NCBI GenBank assembly: GCA_963779095.1
Contig: CAVZWU010000010.1
Coordinates: 1-64,000, forward strand
DNA length: 64,000 nt
Direction of reading: 5' to 3'
Source of the DNA: Roseiarcus sp963779095
GTDB taxonomy: Bacteria > Pseudomonadota > Alphaproteobacteria > Rhizobiales > Beijerinckiaceae
Below the pieces are notes generated by a model. That model saw only the letters and a program-made list of their open reading frames with translations, was not told the origin of the DNA and did no database searches. Position 1 is the first letter of the stretch. Every line of letters begins with the position of its first letter. Position numbers and translations under genes: made by a program. Positions 1 to 8,468 of this stretch are shown here, one piece after another.

Positions 1-850
1 TCTCACGCAGGCTTTGCAAGGCCGCTTCGGCCTTGCCCCTTCTGCACAGGATCACGAGGTCGTCTGCATAGGTCACGAGCCGCGCGCCGAGGGTTCGCTC
101 GAGCCCGAACATCTTCCATCCCAGCACGAACCGGCGCATGTAAATATTGGCCAGCAGCGGCGAGATAGGTGAGCCCTGCGGAATGCCGCGCCGCTTGTCT
201 CGCGCCTCGGTCGTGCGTGTCCTCCGACCGCGATCGTCGGTTTCTTCCACGGGGCAATCCAGCCACATCCTGATCAGATGCAGCACGCGCCGATCAACGA
301 TCCGGCGCGCTACCGACTTCAAAAGCTCGGCATGCGGAATGCTCCCGAAGTAGTCCGCGAGGTCGGCGTCCACGACTTCCGGATGGCCGCGAAACAGCAG
401 CTCTTCCACCTCGACCACCGCCTGTTGGGCGTTCCGCCCGGGGCGGTAGGCGTAAAGTTCCGGTGGAAGGTCGGCTTCGAAGATCGGCCCCAGCACCAGC
501 ATCGCTGCCGTCATGCAGACCCGATCCCGCAGCGGCCTGAGTTTGCCGTTGGCCTTCGGTATGAAAACGCGTCTGATAGGGTCCGGTCGGTAAGTCTCCT
601 GCCTGAGCGCAAGCGCCAGTTCGCCCAGCCATCGCTCGACCCCGTACGCCTCGACGGCCTCGAAGTCCTGACGGTCCACGCCCGGCGCGCCCTTGTTGGA
701 GCGGCACTGAGCATAGGCGTGCGCCAGAATGTCCTCGCGGCTGATCTTGTCGTAGAGGGCATAGAAGCGATAGCCGGGTTCTGCCTTCGCTTTCGCGTGC
801 AACGCCGTCTGCAGTTTCTGAACGCTGTCCGGAGTTGATAGGTTGCCCAA
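1..850 (-). CDS. ltrA: Group II intron reverse transcriptase/maturase, 3' part outside window
   Basis: The intron-encoded protein reverse-transcribes the intron RNA and helps it splice. The frame is open from a TTG at 850 (an in-frame TGA lies at 863-865) to the window edge, so the C-terminal maturase region is not seen. Visible RT blocks in order are IPKANGKLRPL, VVDADLADYFGSIPH (first catalytic Asp), GIPQGSPISPLLANIYM and the catalytic TYADDLVILCR near 40-75. The palm therefore looks competent up to the edge. One oddity is that the block after KLRPL runs straight into RDRVCM, whereas family members usually have GIPTI between them, which looks like an in-frame loss of five codons. The start codon is uncertain; GTG or ATG starts exist only in other frames. 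Confidence 0.85.
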   Translation of the reverse strand, partial: MGNLSTPDSVQKLQTALHAKAKAEPGYRFYALYDKISREDILAHAYAQCRSNKGAPGVDRQDFEAVEAYGVERWLGELALALRQETYRPDPIRRVFIPKANGKLRPLRDRVCMTAAMLVLGPIFEADLPPELYAYRPGRNAQQAVVEVEELLFRGHPEVVDADLADYFGSIPHAELLKSVARRIVDRRVLHLIRMWLDCPVEETDDRGRRTRTTEARDKRRGIPQGSPISPLLANIYMRRFVLGWKMFGLERTLGARLVTYADDLVILCRRGKAEAALQSLRE

Positions 851-1346
851 TCTCCAGGTCCCTCACTACGTCTTGCGTCTGTCTTGAACTGAGGCCCCTT
901 CCCTCCCCCGGCGTTACCCGGCTTCAGCGGTACTGCGAGCCTCTCCGCCACCCCAGAGCGCCCGGCCTGTCCCTCACGGGCGTCCGGTTGGTCATCCCTG
1001 ACCACGCTTTGGGGCTTCCCGTGTTGCGTGCGCTTTCCTTGTGTACGTGCTGCCGCCACTACCCCGGTGCAGCGGCTGGGCGTCGTCCTCGCTCATCTCA
1101 CCCCGCCGTAACAGCCTTCCCCGATAACGTTGTCGGGTCGGCCTGCACATCGTCCTTTTCGAGGCCTGCTCAGCGTTCACTCGCGTTGCGGCCCGCACAC
1201 TTGAGCGGTCACCTATATGTGACCAGCTACACCGAAGGCTTCAGCCATTTCGTCACCTCCATGACTGCTCCGGTTGCTTCCGGCTGGAGCGTTTGCCGGG
1301 TGGGGCTCGCACCCACTGGAAAGCGCCGCCTTCTCACGGCGCACAC
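851..1346 (-). ncRNA. Group II intron 5' ribozyme region (domains I-III)
   Basis: Non-coding RNA between the intron 5' end and the RT start. It is rich in complementary segments, for example GGTCAC and GTGACC separated by six bases at about 1208-1225, as expected for domain I stems. Protein-looking frames here are low-complexity shadows. Catalytic domains V/VI would lie downstream of the RT, outside the window. Confidence 0.65.
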
Positions 1347-2088
1347 GTTTGGCGGGCATTAGTAGATTGCCGGTATTGAGCCGGCGGAGCGTTCGAGAGT
1401 GACTGGCCGTCCTGCGGCTAGGAAGATCTCGCCAGGCCCGCTTCTGGAACTGGCACATTGAAAAGCGTGGAAGATTTCAATGAGAGAGGCTACGATCACC
1501 GTCCGGCAAGATTGAGTGACCACGGAGCGGATAATTGTAGGATGATCATGCGTTGCGTTGGCGGGCGGATCATAGAGGCGTTGGAAGTAGCTCGATTATG
1601 CCGATGCTGTGACCCCGGTCACAGCGAAGTTCCGAGTTTTATGCTCTTGTGGCGTGGATAGATTGCAATGGCTACTACGGCCGGCGACTGCGGCCGGGCA
1701 GTAGGTATTTTTACCCATATACTGCACCGCAGCCAATCCCTACTATCACCGGCGCTTGCTAGCAGCCCGAAAGAGGCAAACATGATTGGGGAGAGAGTTT
1801 GGGGGCCCAATTTGATGGCCCTGACGTAACATCAAACCTGGCCTTACGCAACTTCAAGCACTCAATCCTTGCGGCACGTTATTCGCGCGACTGCGAGAAC
1901 TAGGCGCTTCCGATTATATTCGCGGCCGCAGCAAATCATTGAAGAATTTGGTATTGCTGATCAATTCTAGAGAGCCAACGTGAAGGCATTCGAGTCGAAT
2001 TAATACTGCGCCAATCAGACAATCGTTTACTCGTATTTCCGCGTCGCTCCTCGTCAGTCGAAATAGCAAACCGCACAGGAGGAATGAT
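1347..2088. other. Intergenic region upstream of precursor A
   Basis: About 740 bases without a convincing gene. Short frames (for example 1458-1661 plus and 1914-2217 minus) resemble no family I know. The last 200 bases are AT-richer than the surroundings and probably hold the promoter of the lanthipeptide operon, but no -35/-10 pair stands out. A 20-base perfect palindrome lies at 1606-1625 (listed separately). Confidence 0.5.
1606..1625. promoter_or_regulatory. CRP-like palindrome TGTGA-N6-TCACA
   Basis: GCTGTGACCCCGGTCACAGC is a palindrome with 9-base arms. Its core matches the consensus of CRP-family cAMP-responsive regulators exactly. It lies about 460 bases upstream of the first precursor gene. 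No T-run follows it, so it is not an intrinsic terminator. A regulatory role is inferred only from the motif. Confidence 0.4.
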
Positions 2089-3310
2089 ATGGCCCAAGCG
2101 CCCCGAAGCCCTGACGGCAACGATAATTTTATCCGACACATCGTAACCGATCCGAAAAATGTCCCTGATGTGATGCTGCTGACCGGCTATCTCGGGGCCT
2201 CGTCCGAAGAGGCCCACGAGCGCCTATACCTGAGCGCGGACCTGACCAACTACGTCGAGATCCCGAATACCGCCATTTTGCATCAGGCGCCTCTACCGAA
2301 GGAGCAGGATGCGCACGGCGGCGTCACGCTCTGGGTGAAGAAGGACGCAGCGCTGCAATACAAGATGGCGCCCGCGGCGCAAGCGCTGGCGAATTACTTC
2401 GCCGGCGCGATTTCAAGCCGGGGCGCAGGGCGCGCCCGGCGGCGTCGGGGCCGCAGCCGGACCACGCGCCACCATCGGGGTGCATTGCGCAACCTTCAAT
2501 TGTTCGCTTCATTGCCCGACAGAAATCACGCCTTGCATCAACACCCACGCGAATACCTGCTTCTGCCCCGTCACGCATGCCTGTCCGTCGCAGAACCAGC
2601 TCTGCCAGTCGCAGGGCGCCTGCACCTACGTGGGGTGTGGAGCTTCGCTTGCGTGCACCCAAGGGTTGCTTTGCGGCGGAGTTGCCGCCGCCGCCCAAGC
2701 CGGACTAGGTGGCACCACAGAGCGCACGCCTTGTCTCAACACGCATGCGGTAGCGTGCAACCACCCCCTCACCGCTGTTTGCCCATCGAACGCCTGCCAG
2801 TCTCCCAATGTGTGTACACTTGGTAATCAGCCTGGTTGTCAAAGCGCGGGGTGCCAGAGTTTCGCGCAGGTTCTTTGCAGGGACCTTCAGGCGGTGACCT
2901 TCGGCGGACCGGCATGTGGCGTGACGTTGCCGAACGTCTGCCAGATAGCCTCGGCGGCGTGCACCGTCGCCGGCCCGGGATGTCACTCGGTTTACGCCGG
3001 CACCTGCTTCCTGCAGTGTCACCCGACGCGTTTCCAGCCACAATGTCCGTACCCGTCGGAAATCTGCACGCTGCCGCCTGGATGCCAGGTCACCAACGCC
3101 GTGAACTGTCCGGTTGCTTCCGGTCAGGCCTGCCCGCAGGTCAGTCTCGCCTGTCCGCAGCAAAGCCTGGCGTGCGGTTTCCAAGGGCAGCAGGGGTTTG
3201 GGCAACAAGGGATGCAGGTTAGGGATTTTTCGTTTAACTGCTTCCCCTCGGAGGCGCTCTGCGGCGTGCCCACTCACCCCTGCCGAGTCTCGATCAATAT
3301 CTGCATGTAG
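2089..3310 (+). CDS. Lanthipeptide-type precursor A, giant Cys-rich core (frameshift near 2411)
   Basis: Probable RiPP precursor, not a known family by name. The ATG at 2089 follows a strong AGGAGG. Residues 1-107 form a Cys-free leader (blocks VPDVMLLTGYLGASSEEAHE, RLYLSADLTNYVEIP, HGGVTLWVKKDAALQYKM) ending in an Ala/Gln/Gly-rich spacer. An extra T at 2411-2413 (GATTTC versus GATTC) breaks the frame. Removing it joins the leader to the second frame, which ends at 3310. The core then has 37 Cys over about 300 residues with many Thr/Ser just before Cys (TPC, NTC, GTC, ACT), and includes GVTLPNVCQIASAACTV, shared with precursor B. As read, the leader frame runs on without Cys to 2826. It is followed by a hairpin and then precursor B. 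It probably supplies Ser/Thr and Cys to the kinase, HopA1 and LanC enzymes downstream. Confidence 0.75.
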
Positions 3311-3333
3311 ACGCAATTGACCAATGAGTCCGT

Positions 3334-3362
3334 TCCCGCCTCGCCCCTTCGGCGAGGCGGGA
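3334..3362 (+). terminator. Hairpin after precursor A
   Basis: Perfect 12-bp stem (TCCCGCCTCGCC pairing with GGCGAGGCGGGA) with a five-base loop, 24 bases after the precursor A stop. There is no good T-run, so it may act as a partial terminator or as an mRNA-stabilising hairpin that raises precursor over enzyme expression, an arrangement common in peptide-natural-product operons. Confidence 0.5.
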
Positions 3363-3451
3363 CGATTGAACGAGATAAAATTGTTCGACGTCGCCAAGAT
3401 ATCACCAAGCGCTTTGTAAGTCGTCGACGCGAAATTTTGAGGAGGAAAGAC

Positions 3452-4892
3452 ATGGCGCAAGCTCCGCAACAGTCCCGGCGGCGCAGATTTTATCCGCCAA
3501 ATTGTCAGCGATCCGAAGAACGTCCCCGATGTGATGCTGCTTACGGGCTATCTCGGGGCCTCGTCGGAAGAGGCGCACGAGCGCCTCTATCTAAGCCCGG
3601 ACCTCACTAACTACGTCGAAATCCCCCAGGCCGCGATCCTCCATCGGGCGCCATTGCCGGCCGAACAGGATGCGCATGGCGGCGTCACCCTTTGGGTCAA
3701 GAAGGACGCAGCGCTGCAATACAAGATGGCGCCCGCGGCCCAAGCGCTCGCAAATTATTTCGCGGGCGCGATTCAGGCGGGAGCGCAAGGCGCGGCCCCA
3801 GCCGCGCAGCCAATGCCGGCGACCTTCGGCGGGCCGGTATGCGGAGTAACACTGCCAAATGTGTGCCAAGTTGTCTCAGCGGCGTGTACGGTTTTCGAAC
3901 CGGGATGTCGCACGCGTCAGGCCACGTGCTTTGTTGACTGCACCGTTCTCGGCCCGGCATGTCAATCGCATTTCCACACTTGCGCGCCGTGTCAGCTAAC
4001 GCAGCGCACCCCTTGCCAGGGAGCCAGCTGCGGCGTCGACTGCACGGTTATCCTTTGCCCAACTCTTCACGCGCCCTGCCCGACGCAGCAGCACACCCCT
4101 TGCCCGGGGGTCAGTTGCGGCATCGCCTGCACTGTTATCGGCCCGGGGTGCGGATCGCATTTCCACACTTGTGCACCATGCGCAACGCAAAATCGCACGC
4201 CTTGTCCGGCCGCCAGTTGCGGGATCGACTGCACCGTCTTTGGGCCGGCATGTCAGTCGATACACGTGGGCACCTGCTTCCTGCAGTGTAACCCGACGCG
4301 CGGCCAGCCGCAGTGCCCGTTCCCGACGGAAGCCACATGCATCCCGTCTGTCATCGACATGCGCAGCTGGTGGCCTCGCCGGCGCCCGCTTGCGGTCCGA
4401 ATATCAGATCGGCGGCTGCAGCGTCGCTTGCTTCCCCGGTGGCGGTCAGCCAGGACCAGTCGCGCAGGCAGCTGCCGCGCCGCAAGCGGGATTCGCGGCA
4501 CCGGCGAACGCGCGGCCGAGCTTCATCGATTGCTCGATCATATGTCTCGACCGCGAATCGGCGGGTGTCTGTCGCACCACTTCACCTGCGCGCCGTGCGT
4601 GACGCAGCACCCGTTGCAATGCACGCTCGGTTGTACTCGGCCGCCGCAATGTATTGTGGAGACTGTCAACGCCCTTTGTCTGACCCGTAATGTCTTTAAT
4701 TGCTCGGTCATCTGTCCGACAGTCTTCGCAACTTGCGTAACCTGCAATCCTGCGTTCTGTCAGATCGGCCCAGGACCGGTGGGACCCGGTACGCCAGTCG
4801 AGCGCGCGTTCCTTACACAGCCGAATACGCTGGAGGGTCCAGCCTGTTCGATTGCCGGGAATTGCACGATTTTCACCCCCTGCTTGATGTGA
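3452..4892 (+). CDS. Lanthipeptide-type precursor B, giant Cys-rich core with internal repeats (frameshifted)
   Basis: Paralogue of precursor A. The ATG at 3452 follows GAGGAGGAAAG. The first eight codons are in one frame. The leader (GGADFIRQIVSDPKNVPD, LLTGYLGASSEEAHERLYLS and so on) continues in another, consistent with one extra base near 3472. As read, translation of the long frame could start only at GTG 3529, losing about 25 residues. The core has repeated units such as DCTVLGPACQSHFHTCAPC and ACTVIGPGCGSHFHTCAPC, each followed by a TPC..SCG block. A stretch at about 4360-4555 fits better in another frame (GGCSVACFPGGG, FIDCSIICLD), so two more indels are likely. About 45-48 Cys in total; the gene ends PCLM. 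The leader is nearly identical to that of A while the cores diverge. Confidence 0.72.
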
Positions 4893-4916
4893 GCGTCATC
4901 AATCGATGACATTCGC

Positions 4917-4947
4917 CCCCGCCTCGCTCTTTTGAGCCGAGGCGGGG
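4917..4947 (+). terminator. Hairpin after precursor B
   Basis: Stem CCCCGCCTC-GCTC with a TTTT loop and a complementary GAGC-C-GAGGCGGGG arm (one bulge), 24 bases after the precursor B stop and before the kinase gene. It resembles the hairpin after precursor A in sequence and placement, so both precursors have the same 3' element. An AT-rich stretch (ATAATTCAAT) follows. Confidence 0.5.
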
Positions 4948-5016
4948 ATAATTCAATCAACCCAAATAGTCTCTGCTCTTGCGCCTCAGGCGTCAGTTGG
5001 CGGATAGAAGAGCAGC

Positions 5017-6098
5017 ATGCATCTGAACCCCGCCAATCTGGCGTATTTCCTCATGGATCGTGGACTGCTCGGCGCCGACGAAATCGTCGCTGGGCGCATT
5101 TCGGTCGTTGACGCGAGCCGGCGCAATCGCAACTTCAAAGTGATCCGCAACGGCGCCCCGGTCTCTTCGTCAAGCAGATGCGCGACATGCAGACTGACGC
5201 CATGTTGACGCTCAAGCGCGAGGCCGCCTGTTACGAACTGGCGCGCGACGTTCCAGCGCTGAGCCGACTCATGCCGCGCCTCATCCGTTATGACGAGAGC
5301 CGCCATACGCTGGTGATGGAATTGCTGCCGGAGGCCGAGAGCCTTCTCTCCTATCATGGGCGCAACAAGGGCTTTCCGGTCGAAATCGGCCGCATGTTGG
5401 GCGAGGGCCTCGGCGTCTACCATTCCCAGGCCGGCGCGCTGCTCGAAAACGACAAGCTTAAGGCTTTGCTTCAACGCCATATCCCGGTGATCCTCACGCT
5501 CAGTCGCGGTGGCCATACGATGCTTGGGCATTTCGGACACATCGGGCCGGTGATCTCGGCGCTCCTGCAACAACACAAAGACTTCGAGGGCTTGCTCGAT
5601 GCGCTCGGCGCAGAGTGGCGTTTCGACAGTCTCATTCATGGCGACATGAAGTGGGACAACGTGCTTGTGTTTCCATCGGGCGAGGGTCTCGACTTCCGTA
5701 TCGCCGATTGGGAGATGGCTGATTTCGGCGACGCCGCCTGGGACGTCGGCGCAGTGCTGCAGAGCTTCCTTTCGGCTTGGATCATGTCGATGCCGATCGC
5801 AAGCGGCATGCCGCCCGAGGCCTATGTCGGCATGGCAGCGCAGCCGTTCGAGGCGATGCGCCCCGTGCTCAAGGTCTTTTGGCGGACCTATGCCGCGACC
5901 CGCGGCTTCGATGAGGCGCGTGAGCAGCGCGAACTTGAGCGCTGCATGCGCTTCGGCGCCGCGCGGCTGGTGTGGTCGGCGATCGAGCAGCGGATGTATG
6001 TCTCGCAGGTCGACCCCGCCGCCGCCGCGCTTTTGCAAGTCAGCCTCAATGTGCTGAAAGACCCGCCCCGCGCGGTCAAGGACTTCCTCGATGCCTAA
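5017..6098 (+). CDS. Phosphotransferase-like lanthipeptide kinase (LanK-type), frameshift near 5161
   Basis: Aminoglycoside-phosphotransferase-fold protein expected to phosphorylate Ser/Thr of the precursor core. The N-terminus (MHLNPANLAYFLMDRGLLG) is in the frame from ATG 5017. The rest (FVKQMRDMQTDAML onward) is in another frame, and restoring one G in the CCCCGG run near 5161 joins them (NGAPGLFVKQM) to give about 360 residues. Catalytic elements are intact: HGDMKWDN near residue 208 (HxDxxxxN loop) and IADWEMADFGDAAWDVG just after (metal-binding Asp). Its TAA overlaps the ATG of the HopA1 gene, so the two are translationally coupled. Kinase of this type next to a HopA1 protein is the hallmark of class V lanthipeptide and thioviridamide-type clusters (family knowledge). 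Substrate assignment is inference from position. Confidence 0.72.
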
Positions 6099-7167
6099 GC
6101 GCGCGCGGGCCAAGCAACGGGAAAAGCAGCCGGAGAAGCTACCGGATCCGCGCCCCGATCTGCACGAGGAGATCATCGGGGTCCTGAACAAATTCGAAAT
6201 CCGATCGCCGGTGGCGTTTTCGTTCGACGGCGAACCCGAGAGCGACGTCAGAAGTTTTCAGTCCGCGCCCGTATCGGGCGCCGCGTCGGCGCCGGGCGAC
6301 GATATGCTCGCCAAGGCGATCCAGGCCGTTCTTTATGACCGGTGCTACGCGCGCCGCCCTCCACGCGCGACACAGGCCGCGATCCCAGATATCGAATTCG
6401 CGCGGCAACTCGCTGCGGCCAATGCCGGCCGCGAGCGTTGGGACAGAGGTTGGATCATCCATCAGTTCGGCCCCAACGGGCAGGCGTTCGTGCGCAAGGG
6501 CGACCGTGAACGCATCGCTGTCCCGGGCGCCTTCATTTTCGACGCGGCGCCCGGTATGACGCCGCAAATTGGCTCGAGCGTCAGCGTGCGTGCGCCGAGC
6601 GAAACCTACGAGGCGCAGCCTGGCTATTATTTCGCGTTTGGCGAGAGCTTGGACGAACTGGCCGACAATCTGAGTCTGATGCGCCTCTATTTTCATTGCC
6701 GCGCCGAAGACGCCGCATCGCTCGTGAGCGAACTGACCGCGGCGCTCAACCGCTTCCAAACACCGTTCCAGCTCAAGACGCCGACCGCGCCCGCGCTGTA
6801 CGGACGCACTGACGCCGCGGTGCTTTACGTCGGGGCCCGTTATTTCCCCATCACTGCGAGGATCGTCGCGTTTGTCCGCGAGAAAGTCCGGTTGGAAGCC
6901 ACGACGCCGCTCTTCACTAAGACCTTGTGGCCGGGGGTCGGCGCGGCTGTCGAGCCCGGCACCGGCGAAAGCTTCGGCTCGCACCGATGCCGCCTCACGG
7001 CCGAAGGCATTGTCGACGCCTGGCGCCGCGGCGAACAGAGCGAGCCGGCGCGCTATGCCGCGACGCAAACGCGCTTCGCCGCAGCCGGCCTAGATCTCAA
7101 GCGTCCATGGCTTGGCCCGGGCGGCGTCGACCCGTTCGATCAGCCGCAACAGGCGAAGCTGCCATGA
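6091..7167 (+). CDS. HopA1-domain protein, probable lanthipeptide phospho-lyase
   Basis: 358 residues, start overlapping the kinase stop. The C-terminal two thirds carry the HopA1 effector-like fold: YYFAFGESLDELADNLSLM, RLYFHCRAEDAASLV, PALYGRTDAAVLYVGARYFP, then PGTGESFGSHRCRLTAEGI near the end. In class V lanthipeptide clusters a HopA1 protein works with the APH-like kinase, and the domain is thought to eliminate phosphate from phospho-Ser/Thr to give dehydroamino acids. It is cytoplasmic, with no signal peptide or membrane segment. It is coupled to the next gene by ATGA (start 7164, stop 7165-7167). The N-terminal 60 residues are Lys/Pro-rich and unassigned. Confidence 0.75.
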   Translation: MPKRARAKQREKQPEKLPDPRPDLHEEIIGVLNKFEIRSPVAFSFDGEPESDVRSFQSAPVSGAASAPGDDMLAKAIQAVLYDRCYARRPPRATQAAIPDIEFARQLAAANAGRERWDRGWIIHQFGPNGQAFVRKGDRERIAVPGAFIFDAAPGMTPQIGSSVSVRAPSETYEAQPGYYFAFGESLDELADNLSLMRLYFHCRAEDAASLVSELTAALNRFQTPFQLKTPTAPALYGRTDAAVLYVGARYFPITARIVAFVREKVRLEATTPLFTKTLWPGVGAAVEPGTGESFGSHRCRLTAEGIVDAWRRGEQSEPARYAATQTRFAAAGLDLKRPWLGPGGVDPFDQPQQAKLP

Positions 7168-8468
7168 CCGCGAGCCGCGAGCGTTTTCTCGAGGCGGCCG
7201 CCCGCATAGGCCGTCGGCTCTGCCGCGACGCGGTCTGGCATGACGGTCGCTGCGGCTGGCTCGGCTGGGCGATGGAGCCACATGGCGGCCAATGGGTCAG
7301 CGTCCATCGCGCGATGGGGGTCTCGGTCTACGACGGCACGGCGGGGATCGGCCTCTTTCTGGCGCGCCTGGCGCGCTTGACCCAGGATCCAATCATTGCG
7401 GCGACCGCGGTCGGCGCGCTGGCGCAGGCCCTCGCCACGGTCGACGAACAGGCCGCCGCCGGCGAGTACGGATTTTACGCCGGCCTTTCGGGCGTCGCAC
7501 AATGCTGCGCCGAAGCGGGCGCCGCGCTTCAACGCGACGATCTTGTCGAGCGTGGACGGGGCGTGTGGCTCGCCTGCGCCAAGCTCCCACCGCTGCCGCA
7601 GCGGCTCGACGTCATCAACGGCAGCGCCGGCCTGATCCCCGCTCTGATCGAGGCGGCTCAGCGTTTCGAGCGCGATGATTTCGTCGAGGCGGCCGTCCGC
7701 CACGGCGAGCTCTTAGTACGCGTGGCCGCTCGCACCGACAAAGGTTGGTCCTGGGATACGCTCGGCATGCCCAATGAGCCTCATCTGCTCGGCTTCGCGC
7801 ATGGCGTCTCAGGGATTGCCTACGCACTTGGAATTCTCTCCGCGACGACGGGGCGGCGCGAGTTTGTTGACGCGGCTCGAGAGGGCTTGCGCTACGAACG
7901 CGCCTATTTTCGCGCGTCCGAAGGCAACTGGCCCGATTTGCGCAGCTTCGTTCAGCCGGGACCGACCGGCGAAGCGCCTTGCATGCTGGCCTGGTGCCAT
8001 GGCGCGCCGGGCATAGGTTTCGCCCGCCTCGCCCTCCATCAGCTTTTCCCGGAGGACGTATCGATCCTGTCGGAAGCCGAAACGGCAGTGCGCACCACAG
8101 CGGCGATGTTGGGACAGGCGTCGCCCGGAACCGGGAATTTCTCGTTTTGTCACGGCGACGGGGGCAATGCCGACCTGCTCATTCTGGCATCCGATGTTCT
8201 GTCGCGGCCGGATCTCAGACGCGAAGCCGAGAACGCTGCGGCCCGCGCGCTCGATCGCTTCGAGGACACGCGTTCGCCCTGGCCATGCGGCGTCCCGGGC
8301 GCAGGCGAATCTCCCAATCTTCTGCTGGGCGTTGCCGGGATCGGCTATTTCCTTCTGCGCCTCTATGATTTTGAGAACATCCGAACCGCACTGCTGCCCG
8401 CTGCGATCGCGAAAAGGCCAGTGAAACCGCGCCGTAAGGAGCCCAAGCCACTGCGATCGGCCGTGTGA
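7164..8468 (+). CDS. LanC-like lanthionine cyclase
   Basis: 434 residues, start overlapping the HopA1 stop. LanC-type alpha/alpha toroid with the zinc ligands in place: Cys278 in AWCHGAPGI, Cys329 and His330 in FSFCHGDGG. Additional toroid repeats are GTAGIGLFL near residue 57, GFAHGVSGIAYAL near 213 and GVAGIGYFLLRL near the C-terminus. Such enzymes add Cys thiols to dehydroalanine/dehydrobutyrine to close (methyl)lanthionine rings. Spacing of the ligands closely resembles that of nisin cyclase. It closes the operon, and about 500 bases without a gene follow. A free-standing LanC with a kinase and HopA1 protein reproduces, as three proteins, the lyase-kinase-cyclase set of class III/IV synthetases. 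No exporter or leader peptidase gene is seen nearby. Confidence 0.85.
   Translation: MTASRERFLEAAARIGRRLCRDAVWHDGRCGWLGWAMEPHGGQWVSVHRAMGVSVYDGTAGIGLFLARLARLTQDPIIAATAVGALAQALATVDEQAAAGEYGFYAGLSGVAQCCAEAGAALQRDDLVERGRGVWLACAKLPPLPQRLDVINGSAGLIPALIEAAQRFERDDFVEAAVRHGELLVRVAARTDKGWSWDTLGMPNEPHLLGFAHGVSGIAYALGILSATTGRREFVDAAREGLRYERAYFRASEGNWPDLRSFVQPGPTGEAPCMLAWCHGAPGIGFARLALHQLFPEDVSILSEAETAVRTTAAMLGQASPGTGNFSFCHGDGGNADLLILASDVLSRPDLRREAENAAARALDRFEDTRSPWPCGVPGAGESPNLLLGVAGIGYFLLRLYDFENIRTALLPAAIAKRPVKPRRKEPKPLRSAV

Larger units (their letters stand above)
1..1346 (-). mobile_element. Group II intron, 5' part (truncated by window edge)
   Basis: A retroelement on the minus strand. Its 5' end lies at about 1344-1346, where the minus strand reads GTGTGCGCCGTGAG, matching the GUGYG start of group II introns. 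About 490 nt of structured RNA precede the RT gene. The remainder of the intron lies left of the window. No gene is recognisable upstream of the 5' end, so the intron appears to sit in intergenic or degraded DNA. Confidence 0.8.

Noticed and set aside
2411..3472. Programmed ribosomal frameshifting in the precursor genes
   Set aside because: The two genes shift at different places without a shared slippery site or stimulatory structure, and similar single-base changes occur in unrelated genes such as parC and lexA.
3900..4300. Direct repeats in precursor B as a CRISPR array
   Set aside because: Repeats are coding, of unequal length and divergent at third positions; no spacers of constant size and no cas genes.
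2089..4892. Cys-rich genes as metallothionein or spore-coat-like structural proteins
   Set aside because: The long conserved Cys-free leader, the Thr/Ser before Cys, and the adjacent kinase, HopA1 and LanC genes fit a RiPP better; no CxC or CCxC metallothionein clusters.
4986..6191. 401-codon minus-strand ORF opposite the kinase gene
   Set aside because: Antisense shadow of a GC-rich gene; no known motifs, while the plus strand carries intact kinase motifs and coupled downstream genes.
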